64,000 nucleotides of DNA from Methanobacterium bryantii (GTDB taxonomy: Archaea; Methanobacteriota; Methanobacteria; Methanobacteriales; Methanobacteriaceae). Position numbers and translations under genes: made by a program. A model generated the notes under the pieces. It was not told where the DNA came from and ran no database searches. It saw nothing but the letters and a program-made list of their open reading frames with translations. Of this stretch, positions 16,543 to 23,945 are shown piece by piece. The stretch's first letter is position 1. Each line of letters begins with the position of its first letter. The stretch covers positions 62,001 through 126,000 of the forward strand of contig NZ_LMVM01000001.1 in assembly GCF_002287175.1 (NCBI RefSeq), in the 5' to 3' direction.

Positions 16543-16758
16543 TTAGTCTATGGTTTCTGATATTGATTTAATATCTGAGAAGTGTTCATCCCATAATTGA
16601 TCTACTCTTTGGCAAGATTCTTCCCATTTTTTACTTACTGTTCGCTTACATTCTTCACTTATTAAATCAGGTCTAACAGATATAACAGGTTTGCCATCTA
16701 TAAGTCCTAATGTTTTTAATGTTTCCTCAGTTGCTTCCATTTTATCATTAATATTCAT
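16543..16758 (-). CDS. small acidic protein of the element
   Basis: The 71-residue product starts MNINDKMEATEETLKTLGLI, is acidic and mostly helical, and has Trp residues near the C-terminus. AGGAGATGATTTAA precedes the ATG. It is the second gene of the minus-strand cassette that leads to the PrimPol-helicase. No family is recognised. TGTCGAAAAAAAA at 16514-16526 lies just after its stop and reads as a T-run on the minus strand, as it does after the helicase gene. Confidence 0.6.
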   Translation of the reverse strand: MNINDKMEATEETLKTLGLIDGKPVISVRPDLISEECKRTVSKKWEESCQRVDQLWDEHFSDIKSISETID

Positions 16759-16870
16759 TTAAATCATCTCCTCTTTTTAAGTTTTTAATTTCTTCATCTA
16801 TTTCTAAATGTATTCTTTTTAAATCCTCTGTAATTTCGTTAATATCATCTAAAATTCTTTTAAAGTTGAT
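16748..16870 (-). CDS. possible 40-residue coiled-coil ORF without a standard start
   Basis: An open frame reads INFKRILDDINEITEDLKRI and ends NLKRGDDLNEY, with its stop overlapping the ATG of the next gene (16758). The composition is strongly heptad-like. The only start near a GAGGG site is ATC or ATT, so it may be non-functional, or it may have lost its ATG to a shift. Confidence 0.25.
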   Translation of the reverse strand: MNFKRILDDINEITEDLKRIHLEIDEEIKNLKRGDDLNEY

Positions 16871-16941
16871 AGTAATCCCTCATTTATTTTCTTTTATTTT
16901 TACTATTTGAAAATATAAAAAAATGTAACTACTGTTTATTA

Positions 16942-17316
16942 TTAGTAATAGGTTAATTCTGTAGTTTCATTATGTCCAGCGGGATATGTTATAATTCCAA
17001 TATCTCTTTTATAGTCTATTTGAACTCTAATTTTATTGTTATGTATTGTAAAAGCTCTTATAGAGAACATTTTTAATTTATCCCACATTTGATCATTAAA
17101 TGTTTTAAGTTCATCTATTGTTCCTTTTCCTGATAGTTTATTTAGCTCTTTTTTATCAGCTAAAATAATATATTCCATAGTTAAAGCTGTACTTTTAAAA
17201 TACATGCTGTCAGGATTCTTTTTAATGTCTAAATTGAATCTTTCAATTAAATATGTACTAATCTTTTTTAAATCAGATTCAAAAATCAGTTGACGTTCTT
17301 CAGCAGTTAATAACAT
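16942..17316 (-). CDS. unknown 124-residue element protein
   Basis: The product starts MLLTAEERQLIFESDLKKIS and ends with a beta-rich stretch ('IRVQIDYKRDIGIITYPAGH'). No motif is recognised. The ATG at 17316 has GAGGTGAT upstream; the longer GTG-initiated frame at 17325 overlaps that site and is less likely. It starts 10 bp after the stop of the 98-residue gene and is probably cotranscribed with it. Confidence 0.6.
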   Translation of the reverse strand: MLLTAEERQLIFESDLKKISTYLIERFNLDIKKNPDSMYFKSTALTMEYIILADKKELNKLSGKGTIDELKTFNDQMWDKLKMFSIRAFTIHNNKIRVQIDYKRDIGIITYPAGHNETTELTYY

Positions 17317-17326
17317 ACTTATCACC

Positions 17327-17623
17327 TCACTTTAGTTTCATCTGCTTTTTAGCCAATCCATAATCAAAAATTTCTTCAGGATCTGGAAATATGCCACAAT
17401 TTATTTCAAAAGTAGTTCTATTCCTTATTTTCTTAACAATACCCAATCTTTTACCATCTATTTCATATCTATAACCCTCTTCTTGTGGTATAGTTATAGT
17501 TATATCATCCAAATCGGGATCTTTTACTTCTAATAGATTTTTATCCTGTTTCAACTGTCCATTTTCTATTAAACTTCTTTTAACCTTCTGATAATTATAA
17601 TCCTTAACTGGTTTACGTTTCAT
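17327..17623 (-). CDS. unknown 98-residue element protein
   Basis: This small basic protein starts MKRKPVKDYNYQKVKRSLIE. A central 'DDITITIPQEEGYRYEIDG' and 'GIVKKIRNRTTFEINCG' are beta-rich. AAAGGGGTGATAC is a strong ribosome site before the ATG. It lies in tight tandem with the 124-residue gene downstream and 41 bp after the 61-residue gene upstream, so the minus-strand small genes look like one operon feeding into the replication module. The basic N-terminus could bind nucleic acid, but this is a guess. Confidence 0.65.
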   Translation of the reverse strand: MKRKPVKDYNYQKVKRSLIENGQLKQDKNLLEVKDPDLDDITITIPQEEGYRYEIDGKRLGIVKKIRNRTTFEINCGIFPDPEEIFDYGLAKKQMKLK

Positions 17624-17664
17624 CGTATCACCCCTTTAAAAAGAGTATTTTTGGAGAATTTTTT

Positions 17665-17850
17665 TTATAATTCTCCTTCTCTTATTGCATTTTTAAGCTC
17701 TATTAATCCTCTGTACCCTTCTGGAATCATTCTTCGGTATAATAATCCTCCGCTACAGCCAAGCTTAAAACAAATCTCAAAAATATTCTGATTTATATCA
17801 GCTTTTAATAGGTTTACAATGTCAGAAAAACTTATTTTATTTATTTGCAT
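17665..17850 (-). CDS. small protein, possible helix-turn-helix regulator, first gene of the element's minus-strand operon
   Basis: The 61 residues start MQINKISFSDIVNLLKADIN. They contain 'QNIFEICFKLGCSGGLLYRR', which resembles a helix-turn-helix (helix, Gly-Cys turn, second helix with Arg-Arg), followed by a short acidic helix. AAAGGGGTGATTAACC precedes the ATG. Its position as the first gene, next to 1.4 kb of non-coding DNA, suits an element repressor or copy-control protein. That role is inferred. Confidence 0.55.
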   Translation of the reverse strand: MQINKISFSDIVNLLKADINQNIFEICFKLGCSGGLLYRRMIPEGYRGLIELKNAIREGEL

Positions 17851-19299
17851 GGTTAATCACCCCTTTTTTTGTTATATTTTTTTATTTCTCTATATAATTT
17901 CAAAAAAAAATAAAATAAAACCCTTTTTTTCAATGAATTTAAAAGGATTTTTACTTTATGAGGATAAAGAAGCATGAAAAAACAATCAATTTTATTAAAT
18001 CTTTCTTTAATATTGAATAGGAACGTTATGAATCTTATAAATATGTTAATTCACTAATTAAAGAATAACAAGAATTATTAACCTAAAAAAATGAATCATT
18101 TATACAAATAGAACCCTTATTTCAATGCAGGAAAGACTTAAAAAGAAAATATTAAATTTTATGTTTTTTCCATTTTTTTTTACTTCCTCAATATAATGGT
18201 CGATCTAAATTCCGTCTTTAAAAAGAAATTCGTTAACAAATAATTTTTCTAGTATATAAATCAAGTAAAATGCGATACTGTTTTAAATATTCCTTTAAAT
18301 TGTTAAAGAAGTTTAATAGAATAATTACTGTTTAGGATATATGTAAATATGGATAAATAGGCATTTAACACTATTATACAGTGTTTTTTTATCATATATT
18401 GTTCGACATTGAACTAAAAAAATATGATCATATGATAGAAGCTTAGAATGTAAAGTTTGATGGGGGTATACTTGGGATTTTTTCGGTGGTCGTGGTCTTA
18501 CCTGTTATTTAGTTATGTTTTATGATTTAACTTCGCTTTTTTTTTATAAATTATATTTTTTTATGAATTGATTAATGATCTGAATTAGCTCTGTTAATCA
18601 TTTGTTTCATGATTTAAAGATTATGATTTGTCTTTTGTGTTTGTGATCTTAGTTCATTTTACTTCGTTAAACCCATATATTACGCAGTAGAAACGATCCT
18701 AAATTTCTATTTATATTTTTGATGTTTGTTAAAGTTTATCATTTATTATTGGTTTTATCTACATGAAACACTGATAAAGAATATTGTAATATAAATAACC
18801 TAATTAAAACGAGTAGTTCCTTAAAATATAATTAATTTATATCATTAAACAGTGTTTTAATTAATTGAATGTATGCTTTTAATGAAATGTATCTTGTTAT
18901 TGTGCGTTATACAAAAATACAGTTGTAATAAGATTTTTAAAAAAGTATGAAAATACTTAAAATGTTTTATTTACTATCATCAATGATCATATGTGTACAT
19001 TGAAATTACCAATTGAATGTCGAAAAAATGCACTAAAAAATTTAAACCTGTTCGTTCGGTGCATGATCTTAGATATTTTGAGTATAATTGATTGAGTACT
19101 ATTTCTTTTTTATTCCATTTATAACATCTAATATTTATTTGGTTACGTTTTAAAGCTTTAATATAATATTTGCACTGTTATTATGTGTTATAAATCATAA
19201 AAGTTTATATATGATCTTATTCAATGTAATAAGTGTCTATTAAGCGTTTATTTTATTTAAATAAACAATATTGTAATAACTAAAAAGGAGTTTGATAAT
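17851..19299. other. 1.4-kb non-coding AT-rich region of the element (candidate origin/control region)
   Basis: No intact gene is visible. It holds a decayed small ORF (17958-18086); the inverted repeat AACACT-ATTATAC-AGTGTT (18367-18385) followed by a T-run; further AACAGTGTT and AAACACTG words; the motif shared with 6.33 kb (18460-18516); TTCGACA at 18402-18408; and TGTCGAAAAAA at 19018-19028. Repeats plus extreme AT content, sited upstream of a possible regulator, suit a replication or partition region. Confidence 0.4.
17958..18086 (+). pseudogene. decayed small ORF with two in-frame stops
   Basis: The frame reads MRIKKHEKTINFIKSFFNIE, stop (TAG), ERYESYKYVNSLIKE, stop (TAA), QELLT, stop. 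Composition is coding-like across both stops, which suggests point-mutation decay of a ~42-residue gene. No ribosome site is apparent. Confidence 0.3.
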
Positions 19300-19491
19300 A
19301 TGGAGTTTGTGATTAATATAATGAATAAATTTACTGGAGATTTTGAATATTTATGGAATGTTAAAAAGTTATTTTGTAGGATGTTAGGTCATAGTTTTGA
19401 ATTAAAATCTGTTTCAAAAATAGATATGGATGAAGATATAACTTTTTGTGTATATGAATGTAAAGTTTGTGGTTTAATGTCATTTGAATGA
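19300..19491 (+). CDS. small zinc-binding protein (C-x3-GH ... CxxC)
   Basis: The 63-residue product has FCRMLGHSF near residue 27 and CKVCGL near residue 57. That gives a Cys/His pair and a Cys pair spaced for one zinc. Such small proteins are common in archaeal elements, and their role is unknown. AAAAGGAG precedes the ATG, and a promoter-like AAGTTTATATATG lies ~100 bp upstream. The gap to the next gene (19492-19793) has only AT-rich sequence. Confidence 0.6.
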   Translation: MEFVINIMNKFTGDFEYLWNVKKLFCRMLGHSFELKSVSKIDMDEDITFCVYECKVCGLMSFE

Positions 19492-19793
19492 TTTAATCTC
19501 TTGAATGCTTTTTTTTTTTAATTATTTAAAAGATTTTTAGGGTTAATTTTACATTATTTTTAAAAAAGTTTATGTGGTTACATTTTGGACAATGGTATAA
19601 TATTATATTTATTTCAATAGATTTTCATGTGTTTATTGATAAAAAAAAAGATATCTACAATTTTTAAATGGTAAATTGCAAAATAAACATTTAGTATAAG
19701 TTTGAAAATATTATAATAGTTGCTAAGATAGATACATGTTTAAATAATTGTAAAATAAATATATAATTTAATAATGTATGAAGAGGGAGCTAA

Positions 19794-20870
19794 ATGGATT
19801 TAATCAACGACTTAAAAAACATTTCAGAATCCATACCAAAACAGATAGACCATATAGAAACTGAAGAAGCCACTAAAACTGCACTTATAATGCCTTTTAT
19901 AAATGCTTTAGGATATAATTTATTTGATCCAACAGAAGTTGTTCCAGAATTTACATGTGATGTTGGCACTAAAAAAGGGGAAAAAGTGGATTATGCAATA
20001 ATAAAAGATGGAAAACCTGCTTTATTAATTGAATGTAAACATTGTGATAGTGATTTAGATAAAGAACATGCTTCTCAACTTTTTAGATATTTTGCAGCGA
20101 ATACTCCTGCTAGATTTGCTATTTTAACTAATGGTATTAATTATCGTTTTTTTACAGATATTGACAAGCCTAACATTATGGATAATAAACCATTTCTTGA
20201 AATTGACATGTGTGAAATTAAGGAATCAGATGTTAAAGAACTTGAAAAATTCACAAAAGATGAATTTGACCCTAGTGAAATATTTAAAGTAGCAAGTGAA
20301 CTTAAATATGTAAATGAGATGAAAAAAATAATTCAAAAAGAAATAAACGACCCATCGGAAGATTTTGTTAAATTTCTGGCTAAAAAAGTATACAAAAAAC
20401 CAATAACAGAAAAAGTACGTCTAAAATTTACTGGTATTACAAAAACAGCAATGAATCAAATTATTAAAGACCAAGTTAATGATAGGTTAAAATCTGCCTT
20501 AGAGGTTTCTAATAATCCAGATAATTCTGATACTGAAGCCAAAGATGAACTCAAGACAATTGATGATGACACAAAAAAGATTATAACAACAGAAGATGAA
20601 TGGGAAGGATATTATATTGTAAAGGCAATTCTTCATGAAATAATAGATGCTGACAGGGTACTAATAAAGGATACTTTAAGTTATTGTGCTGTAAATCTTG
20701 ATAACACCAAAAAACCTATTTGTAGACTTCGATTTAATACAAAACAAAAGTATATAGGTTTATTTGATGAGAATAAAAAGGAAGAGAAGATACCTATTGA
20801 AAATATTAAAGATATTTATAACTACGCTAAAAGATTAAAAGATACTATAGACTTTTATGATAAGTTATAA
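19794..20870 (+). CDS. HsdR N-terminal-type nuclease-domain protein (COG4748-like)
   Basis: This 358-residue protein opens with 'TEEATKTALIMPFINALGYNLFDP'. It then has VPEFTCDVGTKKGEKVDYAI (Asp of the PD-(D/E)XK core) and ALLIECKH (E-x-K) at about residues 77-84. This is the N-terminal nuclease domain of type I restriction HsdR, here without the helicase. A Lys-rich middle and a C-terminal ~80-residue alpha/beta part follow. Stand-alone proteins of this kind are widespread in archaea and mobile elements. It might defend the element or act in DNA repair. The start has GAGGGAGC upstream. No methylase or specificity subunit is present. Confidence 0.8.
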   Translation: MDLINDLKNISESIPKQIDHIETEEATKTALIMPFINALGYNLFDPTEVVPEFTCDVGTKKGEKVDYAIIKDGKPALLIECKHCDSDLDKEHASQLFRYFAANTPARFAILTNGINYRFFTDIDKPNIMDNKPFLEIDMCEIKESDVKELEKFTKDEFDPSEIFKVASELKYVNEMKKIIQKEINDPSEDFVKFLAKKVYKKPITEKVRLKFTGITKTAMNQIIKDQVNDRLKSALEVSNNPDNSDTEAKDELKTIDDDTKKIITTEDEWEGYYIVKAILHEIIDADRVLIKDTLSYCAVNLDNTKKPICRLRFNTKQKYIGLFDENKKEEKIPIENIKDIYNYAKRLKDTIDFYDKL

Positions 20871-20881
20871 GAATCTTTAAT

Positions 20882-21673
20882 TCATTTGTTTTTTTTAATT
20901 AAATCTTTTAATTCTTTGATTTCAGATTGCATCCCTATAACTAATTCTTTTAATTCATTAAGTTCTGATTCTTCTTTTGCGTCTTGCTCATTTTTTGATT
21001 TCGTTACAAGCCATGTAGCTAATGAAGCAGTGAACATTCCAAAGAATATTGCACCTGTTACCATTAAAACAATTCCCAGTACTTTACCAATTAATGTATG
21101 TGGAGTTACATCTACAGCTCCTGCATTTATGATATTTTGTGTTACATAGGAGAAAGATTCCCAAATATCGTATGTATTAGCTTTATTTCCAAATTCTACA
21201 ATACAATATATGATAGTTCCTGCAAAAATTGAAAAAATAAGTACTCCAAAGCTCCAATCAAGATGGCTTTCTTTAATAAATTTATTAAATTTAGTAAAAC
21301 TTTTTCTAAATAGTGCAAAGAACCTTAATAACATTAAAAGCCTTAACACTCTGACTAATCTTGCAAAACGGAATAATCTAAATGCAAAGAAATTAAGAGG
21401 GATCATTGCAATTATGTCAAGCCATACCCATTTATCTTTAAAAAACTCTTTTTTATTCTCAGCATTTTTTAATCTGAACATAAATTCACAAAATAAAACA
21501 AAACAAACCATTAAATCAAAATAAATGATATCTTCTGTAAGATTTGTGCTTAAATTAGAAAAATCGGATAGTATAAGTAAAAATGTATCGGATATAATTA
21601 AGCAAATTATAATAAAGTCTGCTATAACTTTGAAATTTATATTTAATTGTGATTTTATGTTATTTTCAGACAT
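20882..21673 (-). CDS. voltage-gated-type ion channel with a non-canonical selectivity filter
   Basis: The 263-residue protein has six membrane segments. S4 is recognisable: 'FRLFRFARLVRVLRLLMLLRFFALFRKS', with Arg every third or fourth residue. The pore region reads 'SFSYVTQNIINAGAVDVTP' where potassium channels have T-x-x-T-V-G-Y-G-D-x-x-P. The flanking D-V-T-P is kept, but the GYG is GAV. A coiled coil ends the protein (residues 228-260), probably for tetramerisation. Selectivity is therefore uncertain. It is convergent with the HsdR-N-like gene, 11 bp apart, and lies inside the integrated element. Confidence 0.8.
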   Translation of the reverse strand: MSENNIKSQLNINFKVIADFIIICLIISDTFLLILSDFSNLSTNLTEDIIYFDLMVCFVLFCEFMFRLKNAENKKEFFKDKWVWLDIIAMIPLNFFAFRLFRFARLVRVLRLLMLLRFFALFRKSFTKFNKFIKESHLDWSFGVLIFSIFAGTIIYCIVEFGNKANTYDIWESFSYVTQNIINAGAVDVTPHTLIGKVLGIVLMVTGAIFFGMFTASLATWLVTKSKNEQDAKEESELNELKELVIGMQSEIKELKDLIKKNK

Positions 21674-21807
21674 AAATTTCTATTAGTATCTTCCTTTATA
21701 AATAGATTATAATTGTTGTTATGTCAAATTAAAAATAGCTTTAATTTTCTTGTGTACACTATCTTAGATATTTTAAGAGCTCTAATTTTGATCTTTTTGA
21801 TTATTAG

Positions 21808-22121
21808 TTAAATTATTTCATTTTTGATCAATTCTTTAAATATACCTCTTTTATCTTTAATCTTTGCTTCATTATTCGATGGCTTTTCAAGTAGATTTAT
21901 ATAATTACGTTGTCTTCCTAACATTATTGTGAGTTCATTAATTTCTTTCTTTAGTTGTTCTCGTTTGGTCTTAGGACTTTAACAAATTCGTTTAATTCAA
22001 AAAGGTTATTATCACTTAAAGGAATAATGAACTTTTCAAACAATTATTATAGTTCCCATTTTTTTTATCAACAATTTTGATACATCTTAGCATTTTCTAA
22101 TTCTTGAACCAATAATGCCAT
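21808..22121 (-). pseudogene. frameshifted gene remnant near the right end of the element
   Basis: On the minus strand the pieces MALLVQELENAKMYQNC, FEKFIIPLSDNNLFELNEF and KTKREQLKKEINELTIMLGR (ending ELIKNEII and a stop) lie in different frames, with at least two shifts. Joined, they give a coiled-coil-rich protein of about 100 residues. I do not recognise the family. It marks decay of element cargo. Confidence 0.5.
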
Positions 22122-22343
22122 ATTAAGACATTTATTACGTACATGGACATCATATTTTAGAATTTTTGAGTTAGATCATTGAAAAGTACTTATTTTTTTT
22201 TGAAAATTTTAAAAAGATTTATATGGGTTAATTTTATAAAACTAAAAATGAAATACATTAAAAATGTTGGTAATGGATTATCCTATTAGTATAGTTATTT
22301 ATTATGAATTTTATGGAGTTTAGTAGGAAAAAAACGGGTATAA

Positions 22344-22814
22344 ATGAGGTGTTTTAGTATTCTAGGCGAAAAAGAATTAATCAAACTATTTCCAGATTTT
22401 GAAGGGCTCATACAGCCTTCAGGGATCGATTTACCATTAGAAGACGTGTTCGTTCAAAAAAGTGCGGGCTCTCTAATTGACAATGAAAAAAATCTTCCAG
22501 AATTAGAAAAGCTTGAAGGTCCAATCTACACTTTAAAAGCAAAAACAGCTTATTCAGTCACAGTGGCGCCCAAAGTTAAAATCCCAAAGGGATACTCAAT
22601 GCTTTACCGCCCGCGTTCCACCCTTAACAGGTCCTTTATTTCAGTCCATACAGCAGTAGGTGACCCTGGATTTTACGGGACACTCCAGTTTATGGTCTAC
22701 AACTACGGAGAATTTGACTACCAGATTAAAAAAGGGGAAAGAATTGCCCAGGCAGTTGTATTTAAAGTTTCAGGCTCTGGAGAGTACAACGGAAGTTATC
22801 AAGAGTCGGAATAA
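22344..22814 (+). CDS. dcd: dCTP deaminase / dUTPase-family protein with a 5' end rebuilt by the integrated element
   Basis: The 156-residue protein carries the family signatures 'IQPSGIDLPLEDVF', YRPRSTLNRSFISVHTAVGDPGFYG (active-site Arg, Ser and Asp) and 'GERIAQAVVF'. It converts dCTP to dUTP and/or dUTP to dUMP. Residues from Leu7 on (LGEKELIKLFPDF) are native; the first six (MRCFSI) come from the element's right end. Alternatively an ATT at 22359, which sits at the native start position and has GAGGTG 7 bases before it, could initiate. A TATA-like GATTTATATGGG near 22215 would be the new promoter. The original ATG and ribosome site are at 11550. Confidence 0.88.
   Translation: MRCFSILGEKELIKLFPDFEGLIQPSGIDLPLEDVFVQKSAGSLIDNEKNLPELEKLEGPIYTLKAKTAYSVTVAPKVKIPKGYSMLYRPRSTLNRSFISVHTAVGDPGFYGTLQFMVYNYGEFDYQIKKGERIAQAVVFKVSGSGEYNGSYQESE
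22362..22377 (+). repeat. attR core (16-bp direct repeat)
   Basis: CTAGGCGAAAAAGAAT is identical to 11553-11568. The dcd reading frame runs on from it (LGEKEL). Recombination between the two copies would restore ATG-CTAGGCGAAAAAGAAT-TAATC with an intact native start. Confidence 0.85.
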
Positions 22815-22878
22815 TATTTTTTAAATAGCCTAACTTTTTTTTATTTTGAAACCCTTGAACGTGGAACATGCGAAACTT

Positions 22879-22987
22879 TTGAAAATCATCGATTTTCAAT
22901 ACATCGAAAATTTACAATTTTCGAATGCGCCGCTTTGCTGCTGCAAAATCAAAGATTTTTGCAAGCTTCGTACGGCATTCGAATGCC
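22879..22987. repeat. cluster of small hairpins (dispersed palindrome family)
   Basis: In order: TTGAAAATC-ATC-GATTTTCAA (22879-22899), TCGAAAATT-TAC-AATTTTCGA (22904-22924), TTTGC-TGCT-GCAAA (22934-22947), a bulged TGCAAAATC-AAA-GATTTTTGCA, and GGCATTCGAATGCC (22974-22987). Stems of 7-9 bp with mostly 3-base loops match the array at 37.46-37.90 kb. The cluster lies in the gap after dcd; nothing else is seen there. Confidence 0.7.
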
Positions 22988-23091
22988 TTGATTTTTGAGT
23001 GTATAACAAAAATAGATAATTTTATATTACTTACGTTACAGATAGTGCGCCATAACAGTATTCTGTTAATTGAAATGAAAAGGTGTGTTAA

Positions 23092-23931
23092 ATGGAATTC
23101 AATGTTCTCTTAGAGGTCTTTTTCATACTGCTGGTAGTTATTTTGGTTAGTTATGTGGTCTATACGAAGTATATAAAAAAATCATCATCATTAAATGATT
23201 CAAATTTCATTTTTACTCCAAAATACATGTTTAATTACTCTCCAGAATTATTAAATACCTATTTAAATGAAAAAACAGATTTAAATGGATATGAAGATGG
23301 ATTTAAAGCAACCGTGCTTGATTTAATAAATAAAAATTACATTATTTTCTCAAATCCAGTTAATTCTAATTCCGCTAAAACAAATAATCATTCTTATGGC
23401 CCTTTAGTTAGAATAAATAAAAAAAAGAGTGTAACTAAGCTTAAAGCCTACGAATTAGATGTAGTTAACTTTTTGAAGAGGTATGATAAGAAAGGGGTAA
23501 TTTCATTATACTTTATAGAAGAGGACTTAAAAAATTTAAAAGCTTCCAAAAAATTCGAAAGCAGATACAACAGCTGGGAAAAGCATCTTAAAAATGAATA
23601 TTCCAATAATAAATTCTTTAGAGGAGACTCAACTGAATTTATGGATGAATTGGATAACTTTAAGTCGTATGTTTCTGGCAGGGATATAACTAATGCAGAT
23701 ATTTCTCTTGATGATATTAACCAGTTTTTGGTTTATGGAATGGCATTAGGCATTGGAAAGAAAGCGGTGGAGAACTTTGAAAAATATTTAGATGAAACTA
23801 CCCTAAAAAATAGTGAAATTTACCAGATTATCAAAGTCAACGGCATAAATTTTGTTGAGCAAGGATTTAAAGGGCTATATCTAGTAAAACCTGGCCAGCA
23901 TGACTCCAATACTGATGTTTACGGTTATTGA
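23092..23931 (+). CDS. membrane-anchored protein related to the DUF2207 C-terminal region
   Basis: The 279-residue protein has one N-terminal membrane helix (about 5-25) and a soluble remainder. 'FTPKYMFNYSPELLNTYLNE' and the late 'DDINQFLVYGMALGIGKKAV' resemble the cytoplasmic C-terminal part of DUF2207 membrane proteins, whose function is unknown. The large N-terminal DUF2207 domain is missing, so this is a short form or a fragment. AAAGGTGTG lies upstream of the ATG. It is convergent with the acetyl-CoA synthetase gene, 14 bp apart. Confidence 0.6.
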   Translation: MEFNVLLEVFFILLVVILVSYVVYTKYIKKSSSLNDSNFIFTPKYMFNYSPELLNTYLNEKTDLNGYEDGFKATVLDLINKNYIIFSNPVNSNSAKTNNHSYGPLVRINKKKSVTKLKAYELDVVNFLKRYDKKGVISLYFIEEDLKNLKASKKFESRYNSWEKHLKNEYSNNKFFRGDSTEFMDELDNFKSYVSGRDITNADISLDDINQFLVYGMALGIGKKAVENFEKYLDETTLKNSEIYQIIKVNGINFVEQGFKGLYLVKPGQHDSNTDVYGY

Positions 23932-23945
23932 TATTTATTTAAATC

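Larger units (their letters stand above)
11553..22377. mobile_element. integrated genetic element (plasmid- or virus-derived) inserted in the dcd gene
   Basis: The ends are an exact 16-bp repeat, CTAGGCGAAAAAGAAT, at 11553-11568 and 22362-22377, giving a unit of 10,809 bp. The tyrosine integrase gene starts 130 bp inside the left end, as is usual. The content is a replication module (PrimPol-helicase plus a PrimPol paralogue), a run of small unknown genes on the minus strand, 1.4 kb of non-coding AT-rich DNA, a zinc-ribbon protein, a HsdR-N-like nuclease, an ion channel and a decayed gene. No capsid or packaging gene is seen, so an integrative plasmid is the simplest reading. The target is the 5' end of a protein gene, not a tRNA. 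Confidence 0.85.
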
